Shown here one piece after another: positions 43,369-51,779 of a stretch of DNA of 64,000 bases. Position numbers and translations under genes: made by a program. The stretch's first letter is position 1. The number at the start of each line of letters is the position of its first letter. The stretch is from NCBI GenBank assembly GCA_050633545.1, contig JBOEGS010000002.1, forward strand, positions 434,001 to 498,000, in the 5' to 3' direction. The notes under the pieces are model-generated. The model did no database searches. It was not told where the DNA came from and was given only the letters and a program-made list of their open reading frames with translations. Source of the DNA: Litorivita sp050633545 (GTDB taxonomy: Bacteria; Pseudomonadota; Alphaproteobacteria; Rhodobacterales; Rhodobacteraceae).

Positions 43369-43386
43369 ATACGACTAAGGGTGTAA
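43369..43386. promoter_or_regulatory. Imperfect copy of the TACGAC palindrome upstream of pqqA
   Basis: ATACGACTAAGGGTGTAA agrees with TTACGACTATGGTCGTAA (46349-46366) at 14 of 18 positions. It lies 60 bp before the pqqA ATG, between pqqA and the end of iorB. Confidence 0.55.
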
Positions 43387-43468
43387 TGCGCGGTCTCATG
43401 GCGGGTGGAAAGGGCAGGCGCGCCGCCCTTTCCGGTGTTGATTCTATCGCAAGGATAGCACGCGGCGC

Positions 43469-45736
43469 CTACATCGCCGCCTTTACTTTTTCCGGCGTGA
43501 TCGGCAAGGAACGGACCCGCGCGCCGGAGGCGGCAAAGATCGCATTGGCAATCGCGGGCGCGACCGCCGTTGTCCCCGGCTCGCCGCAACCGGTCGGATA
43601 GCCGTTCACCTCGAGCAATTCGACGTCCAGCTCGGGCAGGTCCGACATCCGCATCGGGGTGTAGGTGTCGAAATTGCGATCCTGAATGGCGCCGTTTTCA
43701 AAGGTGCCATTCTCCAGCAAGGCAATCGACATGCCCCAAAGCGCGCCGCCGGTGAGCTGTGCCTTGACGCCCGTGGGGTTCACCGAGGTGCCCACATCCA
43801 TCGCTAGGGTCAGCTTGTTGACCTTCACCGCACCGGTGGCCTTATCCACCGTCACATCCGCCGCGCAGGCGGTCCAAGAGGCCGAGGCGCGTTCCTGCGC
43901 CGTGACCGCCGAGAGGCCGATGCCGCGGCCCTCGCCCAGATCGGAGCCATAACCGGAGCGGTCCGCCACCGATTTGAGCACCGCCGCAAGACGTTTCGCG
44001 CCGCCCGTGGTGATGCCTTCGCCGGCGTTCTTGCCCGCACCGTCCAGCATCGACATCCGCAATTCGAGCGGATCGACGCCCAGATCATGGGCGATCTCGT
44101 CGATGAAGCTTTCACCGGCAAAGAACTGCCAACCCGGTCCGACCGACCGCAAATGCCCCGGAGGCATCGCGCCTTGGGCCACGGCGTTCATCGACAAGAG
44201 CACCTTTTGGTTCGGCATCGTATACCAATGATCGGCGCCGTTGACGGCAAACCCGTCCATCTTCTTTTCCGGATCGCCCGACAGGTCCGGCGCAAGGAAG
44301 GCGGGCGCCTGACGCGCCGAGGCCCATGCCGAGGCCGAGCTGACGTGCCATGTGTCGATCTTGCCGCCTTTGAGGCCCGCTTTCATCGCCACGGTGGCCG
44401 CAGGGCGGGTAAAGTCCACCTGCATATCGACCTCGCGCGAATAGACCATCTTGACCGGTTTTCCGACCTCTTTGGCGGTCAGGCAGGCCATGACCACATA
44501 GTCGCAATCCAGACGCCGCCCGAAGCCGCCGCCAAGCACATGTTGGTGGAACATGATCTTTTCGGGGGCCACGCCCAGCGCGCCGACCAGACCCATCAGC
44601 AGGGTTTGGAACTGGTTGCCCGCATGGATGTTATAGGTGCCATCGGCGCTGATTTCGACGGTGCAATTCATCGGTTCGAGCGGCGCGTGGATGTTGACGC
44701 CGGTCTCGTAAGTGGCCTCCATCACCTTGTCCGCAGCGGCCAATCCCGCATCGGCATCGCCGTCATTGAGGAAAAGCCGCGTGGCCTCTCCGGTCTCGAT
44801 CAAACGCGCGTTTTCGGCATGGATCGCGGCCAGATCAACCGCCGCATTCGGCCCCAGATCATAATCGATCTGCAGCGCCTCTGCGGCCTGTTTGGCGTTC
44901 CAATAGCTGTCGGCAATCGCCATCACGAGGCCGGTTTGCGTGCCGAGCGGGTCATTGACGATGACATAGCGCTCATAGCCTTTGATCGCTTTGGCCTTGC
45001 TGTCATCCACCGATTTGACCGAGGCGCCGTAACGCACGGGCGGCTCGGCGGGCGTGGCATAGACCATACCGTCGAGCTTTACGTCGATGCCGTATTTGGC
45101 GGTGCCGTTGGTTTTGGCCGGAATATCGAGCGCGGGAATGGATTGCCCGACGATCTTGCGATCTCCTGCGCCCTTGAGGGTCAGCGCCTTCATCTCGTCT
45201 TCGCTAAAGGCGCGCGGCTCGATGCCCATGGCGACGAGATCCCCGTAAGAGACGGATTTGCCGCCGCCCGAAATCACCCCGTTTTCGACGGTGTAATCGG
45301 CCGCCGTGCCGCCCAGTTTGGCCGCTGCGGCCTCGACAAGCGCGATCCGCCCTGCGGCGCCCGCGCGGCTGAGCGCGTCAAAGGTCCAGTTGACCGACCA
45401 TGATCCGCCGGTGATATGCAGGCCAAAGGCAGGGTTGAACCCCACATAGGCCAATTCGATTTTCGACCAGTCGCATTCCAGTTCCTCGGCCAGAGCCTGA
45501 GACAGGGCGGTGCCGACGTGCTGGCCCATTTCGGCCTTGGGGATATGCACAACAATGCGCCCGTCCGCGTGGATGTCATAGAACATCGAGGGCGAGATCG
45601 AGGCCGCATGGCTGGCCGCATCCGCGCCCGTCGGCATGACGCCATAGCCCAGCGACAAAGCGCCGGTGGCGGCAGAGGCAACAAGGAAGCCGCGGCGGCT
45701 AAGCTCGGGCTGTGCGGGTTTGTCTTGATATGTCAT
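43469..45736 (-). CDS. IorB-like molybdopterin subunit of aldehyde/isoquinoline oxidoreductase
   Basis: A 755-residue molybdenum hydroxylase large subunit exported by Tat (SRRGFLVASAATGALSLGYG). Cofactor motifs are VLGGGFGRRLDCDYVV, PPGHLRSVGPGWQFFAGESFIDEIA and the catalytic Glu region GCGEPGTTAVAPAIANAI. Subunits of this Tat-exported, two-component IorAB type act on aldehydes or N-heterocycles in the periplasm. Here, beside the PQQ cluster, an aldehyde dehydrogenase role is the better guess. GAGGAGC sets the ATG at 45736; 10 bp after iorA. Confidence 0.88.
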   Translation of the reverse strand: MTYQDKPAQPELSRRGFLVASAATGALSLGYGVMPTGADAASHAASISPSMFYDIHADGRIVVHIPKAEMGQHVGTALSQALAEELECDWSKIELAYVGFNPAFGLHITGGSWSVNWTFDALSRAGAAGRIALVEAAAAKLGGTAADYTVENGVISGGGKSVSYGDLVAMGIEPRAFSEDEMKALTLKGAGDRKIVGQSIPALDIPAKTNGTAKYGIDVKLDGMVYATPAEPPVRYGASVKSVDDSKAKAIKGYERYVIVNDPLGTQTGLVMAIADSYWNAKQAAEALQIDYDLGPNAAVDLAAIHAENARLIETGEATRLFLNDGDADAGLAAADKVMEATYETGVNIHAPLEPMNCTVEISADGTYNIHAGNQFQTLLMGLVGALGVAPEKIMFHQHVLGGGFGRRLDCDYVVMACLTAKEVGKPVKMVYSREVDMQVDFTRPAATVAMKAGLKGGKIDTWHVSSASAWASARQAPAFLAPDLSGDPEKKMDGFAVNGADHWYTMPNQKVLLSMNAVAQGAMPPGHLRSVGPGWQFFAGESFIDEIAHDLGVDPLELRMSMLDGAGKNAGEGITTGGAKRLAAVLKSVADRSGYGSDLGEGRGIGLSAVTAQERASASWTACAADVTVDKATGAVKVNKLTLAMDVGTSVNPTGVKAQLTGGALWGMSIALLENGTFENGAIQDRNFDTYTPMRMSDLPELDVELLEVNGYPTGCGEPGTTAVAPAIANAIFAASGARVRSLPITPEKVKAAM

Positions 45737-45746
45737 TTTCTGCTCC

Positions 45747-46199
45747 TCACGCTTTCGAGGCGCGCATGATGGCGCTTTCGATACGGTCATAGGTCATGCA
45801 GCGGCACAGGTTGCCGGACATGGCGCTGCGGATCTCTTCGCTGCTGGGCGAGGGGTTGCTCGACAACAGATCGGCGGCCTGCATCAACTGGCCGGACTGG
45901 CAATAACCGCATTGCGGCACCTGCTCTTCGATCCATGCTTTTTGCAACGGATGCTCGCCTTCGGCGCTCAAACCTTCGATGGTTGTGACCTCGTCGCCAT
46001 CGGATAATGCGTCGATCTGTGTCTGGCACGAGCGCACGGCCTTGCCGTTCACATGCACGGTGCAAGCGCCGCAAAGCCCCGCACCACAGCCGAATTTCGT
46101 GCCTTGAAGATCAAGAGAATCGCGGATCACCCACAAAAGGGGCGTCCCATTTGCGACATCGACCGCGCGGTCGGTGCCGTTCACCTTAAGGGTCTTCAT
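45747..46199 (-). CDS. IorA-like [2Fe-2S] subunit of aldehyde/isoquinoline oxidoreductase
   Basis: A 150-residue ferredoxin-like subunit with two clusters. The plant-type cluster uses Cys38, 43, 46 and 58 (KFGCGAGLCGACTVHV); the second uses Cys97, 100, 132 and 134 (QCGYCQSGQ, LCRC). It passes electrons from the molybdenum site, and exported relatives hand them to a cytochrome. The start at 46199 follows AGGGAGGAAA. It leads the iorA-iorB pair. Confidence 0.92.
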   Translation of the reverse strand: MKTLKVNGTDRAVDVANGTPLLWVIRDSLDLQGTKFGCGAGLCGACTVHVNGKAVRSCQTQIDALSDGDEVTTIEGLSAEGEHPLQKAWIEEQVPQCGYCQSGQLMQAADLLSSNPSPSSEEIRSAMSGNLCRCMTYDRIESAIMRASKA

Positions 46200-46348
46200 A
46201 TCGTTTCCTCCCTGAAAACGTTGAATTATTACTCGCAGCGCGTTTAATTCCGCACGCATATTGGCCGCGTCTTTCTCCTCCCAAACAAAGGCGCAGGCCC
46301 GCAAAGCTTAGTGCGGAAATGAATTTCGCATATCGGTAATGGGGGGTT

Positions 46349-46366
46349 TTACGACTATGGTCGTAA
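46349..46366. promoter_or_regulatory. Perfect palindrome TTACGACTATGGTCGTAA, candidate operator
   Basis: Arms TTACGAC and GTCGTAA flank TATG. Its arms recur as TACGACYA upstream of four other units of the PQQ island. It lies 150 bp before iorA and 157 bp before hemP. Confidence 0.65.
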
Positions 46367-46412
46367 TCCCTTAGTCTTATGCATATGCAGAAATTTTAAC
46401 CCGACTCTAATA

Positions 46413-46444
46413 GTCATGTTGACATACCTGATTAAATTGATCAG
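46413..46444. promoter_or_regulatory. Two dyad elements in the hemP promoter region
   Basis: GTCA-TGT-TGAC and CTGAT-TAAATTG-ATCAG lie 79-110 bp before the hemP start. The second contains TGA-N9-TCA, close to the RirA-type iron-responsive box. Suggests iron control of hemP; not proven. Confidence 0.35.
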
Positions 46445-46522
46445 AATTAAAAACAGCCAAGCCCAGCGCAGCCAACCGCCCGACCTGAAAACCCCTCCCT
46501 TTCCTCCCAAAGGACATTTGCC

Positions 46523-46720
46523 ATGCTGCATACGAACTGGACCGCTTCGCTCGATCACGACACGCCCCAATCCGCCCGCGCGGCGGCCTATCCGGACCAT
46601 CATCCGGTCCATAGCGCCGAAGGCCTGACGGCGGGCGGCAACCTTGCCTATATCCAGCTGGGCGATCAAACCTACACCCTGCGCATCACCCGCGCCGGCA
46701 AGCTGATCTTGACAAAATAA
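46523..46720 (+). CDS. hemP: HemP hemin uptake protein
   Basis: A 65-residue protein whose C-terminal YIQLGDQTYTLRITRAGKLILTK matches the HemP family (conserved LRxTxxGKLILTK). HemP is usually encoded with heme transporters and in some bacteria activates heme-uptake genes under iron limitation. None of these lies nearby here. AAAGGA precedes the ATG. Confidence 0.88.
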   Translation: MLHTNWTASLDHDTPQSARAAAYPDHHPVHSAEGLTAGGNLAYIQLGDQTYTLRITRAGKLILTK

Positions 46721-46855
46721 CCGCGCGGCGCAGGCAAAGGCTTTACCGCCCGCGCCCCTCTCGCTGCCCGCGTTGCACGCCGCGCTTCAGGCGTGCTAGG
46801 CTCCCAACACGCGCAAACCAAAGTGTTTTTGCGCCTGTTGAGAGGGCTTTGGCCG

Positions 46856-47740
46856 ATGACCAAAACGGTGCATGTGGCGCTGCAAATCGGGTCTGCGATG
46901 GATGGCAGCGACGGGCTGATCTGGTCCTTGCGCAAAAATGACGCGCTTTTGGCCGCGCAAAACTGCGCCGTGCCGCGCCCGAAGTTCTACCGCCGTGCGC
47001 TCGGCCGTCTGGCCGAGGGGCTGCGCGGCAAACCCGCCCCCGCCGAGGCGCAAGACAACCTGCTCTTTGCGGGGCTGGAGGAGGGCGAGGGGCGCGTCTT
47101 TTTCGTCGACACCGAACAGATCGGCAATGCCGATGCCGCCTTTGACGACGGATTGTTTTTCGGCGCGGCGGGCGACATCCCCGCTTGGACCCGCGCGCTT
47201 TTCCCCGATGCGCGCTTCAGCTTCTTGATGGGGCTGGGCAATCCGGCGATGCTCATCGCCGAACTGGTGCAAAGCGGCGCCTATGGCACCTATGCCGAGG
47301 TCACCGGCGGCGCCGATCTTATGGCGCTGCGCTGGTCCGATGTGATCGCGCGGGTGCAGGCGAAAAACCCCGATGTCCCGCTGATCCTGTGGACCAAGGA
47401 AGAGCTGCCCTTTGTCTGGCCGCAGATCATGCGCGCCGCTTTGGGGGTCGGGGAGGATGCGGCCTTGGGCGGCACGCTCGACCCGCTCGGCCCGATCCTG
47501 ACGCCGGACGGACACGCGCGGCTGGTGTCCTACCTCGATGCGCGCAGCGAGTTGAGCGAGACGGCGCGGATGCGCGTGATCGAGATTTTCATGGAAAAAT
47601 TCGCCCGCCCCGACCAGATTGCGATCGACATCGATATGCCAGGATGGGAGGCAGACACCTTCGAGCGCATGACCCAAAATTATGAAACGGATTTGGAACG
47701 CATTGCCTCTATGGAGGGCGTCACGCTTATTTCGGCCTGA
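46856..47740 (+). CDS. Hypothetical protein, possibly degenerate sulfotransferase-like
   Basis: A 294-residue soluble protein. The N-terminus TVHVALQIGSAMDGSDGLIWSLRKNDALLAAQNCAVPRPKFYRRAL has the layout of sulfotransferase-like proteins from polysaccharide loci (strand, loop, helix, then a long tail with PRP). The usual phosphosulfate-binding GTxK/S loop is missing, so enzymatic activity is doubtful. The start at 46856 follows GAGAGGG. It opens a plus-strand glycan-related group. Confidence 0.7.
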   Translation: MTKTVHVALQIGSAMDGSDGLIWSLRKNDALLAAQNCAVPRPKFYRRALGRLAEGLRGKPAPAEAQDNLLFAGLEEGEGRVFFVDTEQIGNADAAFDDGLFFGAAGDIPAWTRALFPDARFSFLMGLGNPAMLIAELVQSGAYGTYAEVTGGADLMALRWSDVIARVQAKNPDVPLILWTKEELPFVWPQIMRAALGVGEDAALGGTLDPLGPILTPDGHARLVSYLDARSELSETARMRVIEIFMEKFARPDQIAIDIDMPGWEADTFERMTQNYETDLERIASMEGVTLISA

Positions 47741-47774
47741 CCCCCCGTTTTGATATTTGAAAGCCCTGACGACC

Positions 47775-48629
47775 ATGCCCCGCACGCTTACCTTGATCCG
47801 CGCCCTTGCCTTTGACGATGTGGCGCAGGCGCTTGCCGCCAACCTTGCCAGCGCAGGGGCCGAGGTGGTGTTTGTCTGCGACGAGAGCCGCGGCGCCGTC
47901 GACACCGGAGCCTATGCCAAAATCGCGCTGACCGCCGAGGGGCTTGGCGCTCTGGGCCTTGCGCCTTTGCCCGACAATTGGGGGTGGCTGTGCGGCGATA
48001 TGTGCTACTACGCCGCCGCCGAGGCCTACCCAGATCGGGATCATTACCTGTTGATCGAATCGGATGTGTTCTTTGGCCCGCAGGCCGCGCGCGCGCTGAT
48101 GACGGCGCTTGACGCTTGCCCCGACGAGATCCTCGCCGCGCAGCTTGCCCGCCATGACGCGCCCAAACGCTATTCACGCGGTTTGGCGCAACTTGGATAT
48201 GAGCCGCGCGACGGGTGCATTTTTCCGGTCAGCCGCGCCTCGGCCCGCGCGGTCCGGTTGATGAAGGCGCTGCGCATCCGTGCCCTCACCGACTGCCCCC
48301 ACGAAAAGATCAACGACGAGGCAATCCTCGCCAGCGTCGCCTTGACGGACGGCCTGCCCCATCGCGCCCTTGAGAGCCTTTTGCCGCAAATGTTCGACCG
48401 CGCGAATTTCGACACTAATCCGCCGCATTTGTTCGACTCCCGGCGCGATGCGCCCGATCCCATGCGGGCCTTTCATCCGGCGGTGAGCTATGCCAATGTT
48501 CTGGCGCGGGTGCAGTCGGGCGAAAAAAATTACCACAAACACCGCCTGCGCCGCGTGCTGGCCGAAGCGAGCCGCGACCAAAGGGTCGCGATCAAGGCCG
48601 CGCTACAGGAGAAAGAGGGCAAATCATGA
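47775..48629 (+). CDS. Hypothetical protein, possible glycosyltransferase-like
   Basis: A 284-residue soluble protein. The segment DRDHYLLIESDVFFGPQAARAL resembles a GT-A acidic metal motif (ESDVFF), and RDGCIFPVSRASARAVRLMKAL follows. I choose ATG 47775 (MPRTLTLIRALAFDD) over the TTG at 47757. Its stop overlaps the FkbM gene. Function inferred only from motif and location. Confidence 0.72.
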   Translation: MPRTLTLIRALAFDDVAQALAANLASAGAEVVFVCDESRGAVDTGAYAKIALTAEGLGALGLAPLPDNWGWLCGDMCYYAAAEAYPDRDHYLLIESDVFFGPQAARALMTALDACPDEILAAQLARHDAPKRYSRGLAQLGYEPRDGCIFPVSRASARAVRLMKALRIRALTDCPHEKINDEAILASVALTDGLPHRALESLLPQMFDRANFDTNPPHLFDSRRDAPDPMRAFHPAVSYANVLARVQSGEKNYHKHRLRRVLAEASRDQRVAIKAALQEKEGKS

Positions 48630-49507
48630 CCATCACCGCCAATCGTGCCCGTCTTGATCTGCTGGTCCAAACCGTCTCAATGGATGGCAAGATCGAAGTG
48701 CTCGACATCGGCGCCAATCCGATCGAGGGCGAGGTTTCCTATCAGGCGCTATTGGACAGCGGCTATGCCAATGTCACCGGATTCGAGCCGCAAGAAGAGG
48801 CGCTCGCCGCGCTGGAGGCGCGCAAATCCGATGCCGAAACCTATCTGCCACATGCCTTGGGCGATGGTAAGAAAAAGACCCTGCACCTCTATCAATCCAC
48901 GGGGTTCACCTCGATTTTCCCCGCCGATCCGGCCAGCGCCGCCTATCTGCGTTTTGAAAAAGGCATGACCGAAACCGCCGCCATCGACATGCCGACGCGG
49001 CGGCTCGATAGTCTCAAACCCGTGGGAAAAGTCGATTTTCTCAAGATCGACGTGCAGGGCAGCGAGACCGCAATCATCTCGAACGGGGTCAAGAAACTGT
49101 CGGGCGCGATGGTCGTGCAAACCGAAGTGCGCATGTTCCCGCTCTACCTCGGCGAGCCGCGCTATGGCGAGCTGGAGGCCGAACTGGTTGCGCAGGGGTT
49201 TGAATTTCTGCGCTTTGCCACGCTCAAACATGCCAGCCTCGCAAAAGGCTTCAAACGCCGCCTCAAACGCGCGCAATTTGCCCAAGCGGTCGATGGAGAT
49301 GCGTTTTTCTTGCGCAATATGCGCCTCGTGAACAGCTATTCGGACGACCAGATGCGCAAGTTGGCCGTGATCGCCGACAGCATCATGGGCAATTATGACC
49401 TCACGCTTTATGCGCTCGAACAGTTGCAATCGCGCGGCTTGATCGATGGGGCACAGATCGAGCGCTATTTCGACATGGTGCCCGCAGACGCGCGGCGCGA
49501 CCTATAG
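48626..49507 (+). CDS. FkbM-family SAM-dependent methyltransferase
   Basis: A 293-residue protein with SAM motif I VLDIGANPIEGEVSYQALLDSG, acidic motif VTGFEPQEEAL and the family hallmark GKVDFLKIDVQGSETAIISNG. FkbM enzymes O-methylate sugars or polyketides. Within this glycosyltransferase group it probably caps a glycan. ATGA overlap with the previous gene. Confidence 0.88.
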   Translation: MTITANRARLDLLVQTVSMDGKIEVLDIGANPIEGEVSYQALLDSGYANVTGFEPQEEALAALEARKSDAETYLPHALGDGKKKTLHLYQSTGFTSIFPADPASAAYLRFEKGMTETAAIDMPTRRLDSLKPVGKVDFLKIDVQGSETAIISNGVKKLSGAMVVQTEVRMFPLYLGEPRYGELEAELVAQGFEFLRFATLKHASLAKGFKRRLKRAQFAQAVDGDAFFLRNMRLVNSYSDDQMRKLAVIADSIMGNYDLTLYALEQLQSRGLIDGAQIERYFDMVPADARRDL

Positions 49508-49511
49508 AAAA

Positions 49512-49535
49512 CGGGGCCAAAAGGCCCCGCTTTGC
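49512..49535 (-). terminator. Bidirectional hairpin between the FkbM and glycosyltransferase genes
   Basis: CGGGGCC-AAAA-GGCCCCG (49512-49529). On the minus strand TTTTCT follows, so it suits the gene at 49575 best; on the plus strand CTTTG follows. Confidence 0.7.
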
Positions 49536-49574
49536 GCTGAAACAGTCTCTATATCGTCTCTGCTCGGCGGGCGC

Positions 49575-50447
49575 TCAGGCCTTGCCTTCCGCCTCGGCCT
49601 TGGCGGCCTCGATCTGCGCTTTTGACGGCGGCAGGGGCGCATCGGCGGGGTTGATGCCGTGTTTGATCAACAATTGCCCGAGCAATGATTTGCGATGCGG
49701 CGCGCCGCCTTCCTTTTCGACCAGACGCGCGCGCATCCGGCGCCCGTAAAGATGGATCGAATAGGTGTTTTCGGTGACATAGGGCGAGGCGTCGAAGTTG
49801 CGTTTGAGCATCTTGCGCCGGTCGCGGAAGGTGAAAGGATAGAGCCCCTCTTGCGGCAGGGCGTATTTCGCCTCGCCGGTTTTATGCAAGAAATGCGTGA
49901 CCGCATGCGGCCCCCAAACGCCCCAAGGCTGCTCGGAGGCGTGGACCGGATTGCCCGCCGCGCGCGCCTCTTCTAGCTCCTTGACGTAATCCTCGCCGTA
50001 ATATTCGGGTATGGCGTATTCGTCGGAGGTAAATTCCAACAGTTCGCGCAATGTGTCGCTGTCTTGCGGCAGGCCCAACACCCCGCCGTTAATATGTTTG
50101 TCCGACTCCCAGCCGTAAAAATGCCCGTTCGGCGTCTCGAAGCGTTTGACGCAATAGGCGTCCGTATCGGCCCAGATCGTATCGGTGTTTTTCTCCAGCA
50201 TCTTGTAGCGGAAAATATCGGAATGCAGCGCGGGGCTGCCGGTGCGCGCATGGGTGAGCACGTTGTAATCGGGCAAAACATCGTCGGCATCGGCCAATTC
50301 GATCCCCTCGGGGACATTTTGCAATTCGCCGTAATGGTAAAGCTTCACATGATGGCCCGCATCGACAAAGGATTTGAGGCACAATTGCTCCAGAAAGCTC
50401 AGGGGTCCGTGCATCCACAGCGCTGCGATTTGATAGTCTTTGCTCAT
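49575..50447 (-). CDS. Glycosyltransferase-like protein with DxD motif (capsular polysaccharide type)
   Basis: A 290-residue protein starting IAALWMHGPLSFLEQLCLKSFVDAGHHVKLYHYGEL, followed by LHSDIFRYKMLEKNTDTIWADTDAYCVKRF. The DTD motif and SDIFRY pattern match GT32/capsular synthesis-like sugar transferases. The C-terminus has an Ala/Glu-rich tail. The ATG at 50447 follows GAGGAGAG; the open frame to 51206 is antisense to the next gene. It is transcribed against its neighbours. Confidence 0.82.
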   Translation of the reverse strand: MSKDYQIAALWMHGPLSFLEQLCLKSFVDAGHHVKLYHYGELQNVPEGIELADADDVLPDYNVLTHARTGSPALHSDIFRYKMLEKNTDTIWADTDAYCVKRFETPNGHFYGWESDKHINGGVLGLPQDSDTLRELLEFTSDEYAIPEYYGEDYVKELEEARAAGNPVHASEQPWGVWGPHAVTHFLHKTGEAKYALPQEGLYPFTFRDRRKMLKRNFDASPYVTENTYSIHLYGRRMRARLVEKEGGAPHRKSLLGQLLIKHGINPADAPLPPSKAQIEAAKAEAEGKA

Positions 50448-50735
50448 GATCTCTCCTCGGGCGGCGATCGGCGCGCCCCTTGCCTCAATGTGATATCGGC
50501 CCGTTTCTTGCAGGTCTTGGTGCGAAATTAATGCTGTTTTGATCCTAGCGCCATAAATATTGCCAAAGCCTTGGGCTTTGCGGGCAATGGGGGCGGCGGC
50601 GTTGCATGGCTGCACCATCGGCTTTGCCTTGCCTGACGGCGGCGGGTGCGGCTCTATATATGCGCCGCGCGCTGGGTTAGGGTGGTGAAAACGCGTCCCA
50701 AAGGCGCAAGCGAGCAGGAAAGAGTAGGCAGGCGG

Positions 50736-51779
50736 TTGAAGATTCTCGGCCTCACCACAATGCGGAACGAAGGGCCTTATGTGCTCGAATGGATTGCCCA
50801 CCATCTGGCGGCGGACTTTGACCATATGCTTGTGGCCTCTCATGATTGCGATGACGGCACGGATGCGTTGCTTGAGGCTTTGGCAAAGACGGGCAGCGTC
50901 ACCCATTTGCCCTTTGCCCCCGAGGGCGGCAAATCGGTGCAATGGCAGGCGCTCAAATTGCTGGGCGATCACGCGCTGACCCGATCCGCCGATTGGGCCA
51001 TGTTCTTTGATTGCGACGAATTTCTGTGCTTTTCGGGCGAAATAGAGACGGTATCGGACCTTATCCAAGCCTGCGGCGCGCCCGATGCGATTGCCCTGCC
51101 GTGGCGGCTTTTCGGCTCCGGCGGGCAGGTGGCGATGGGCGAGGGGCTCACCCCCGAGCGGTTCTTGCGCGCCGCGCCCGAGGATTTGCATTACCCGATG
51201 GGCCATTTATTCAAATCCCTGATCCGGCCCGCGGCCTTTCAAAAACTCGGCGTGCACCGCCCGCGCAACAAAAAGGACACAGCCCCCCGTTGGGCCGCCC
51301 CCTCGGGCCAAGCCATGGCGCCGGAGTTTGCGCAAAACGAGGCGCTGATCTCGCTTTACGGGCGGCACAAAAGCGCCGCGCGCTTCCCCGATCTGGCGCG
51401 GCTCAACCATTATTCCCTGCGCTCGGCCGAGGAGTTTATCCTCAAATCCCTGCGCGGACTGCCGAACCATATGGACCGCAAAATCGACCTCGACTATTGG
51501 GCGGAACGCAATTTCAATACGGTCGAGGATCGCGCGATTTTGCCGATGATGGCGGCAACTCGGGCCAAGTTAGAGACGCTTTTGGCCGATCCCGGGGTGG
51601 CGCACGCCCATGCGCAGGCCTGCGCCGAACATGGCGCGCGCCGCGCCGCATTGCGCGCCGATATCGCCCATGTCAAAACCCTGTGGCGGCTGGGTCTGTT
51701 GACCGGCTCGACCCCGCCCGAAGAGGCCGCGATGCGCGCCTTTATCGCGCAGCAGATGCAAGCAAAGAGCACGTCATGA
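50736..51779 (+). CDS. Family 2 glycosyltransferase
   Basis: A 347-residue transferase with LKILGLTTMRNEGPYVLEWIAHHLAADFDHMLVASHDCDDGTDALL and the DxD motif FFDCDEFLCF. This is the single-domain family 2 type that often modifies cell-surface glycans. No ATG fits the first strand; I propose the TTG at 50736, after AGGCAGG, with GTGs further upstream (50646) as alternatives. Its stop overlaps the next gene by four bases. Confidence 0.82.
   Translation: MKILGLTTMRNEGPYVLEWIAHHLAADFDHMLVASHDCDDGTDALLEALAKTGSVTHLPFAPEGGKSVQWQALKLLGDHALTRSADWAMFFDCDEFLCFSGEIETVSDLIQACGAPDAIALPWRLFGSGGQVAMGEGLTPERFLRAAPEDLHYPMGHLFKSLIRPAAFQKLGVHRPRNKKDTAPRWAAPSGQAMAPEFAQNEALISLYGRHKSAARFPDLARLNHYSLRSAEEFILKSLRGLPNHMDRKIDLDYWAERNFNTVEDRAILPMMAATRAKLETLLADPGVAHAHAQACAEHGARRAALRADIAHVKTLWRLGLLTGSTPPEEAAMRAFIAQQMQAKSTS

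Larger units (their letters stand above)
46200..46522. other. 323-bp divergent regulatory region between iorA and hemP
   Basis: Contains the perfect palindrome at 46349-46366 and two further symmetric elements: GTCA-TGT-TGAC at 46413-46423, and CTGAT-N7-ATCAG at 46428-46444. TTGACA lies at 46419-46424. No ORF of coding quality. Confidence 0.6.
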
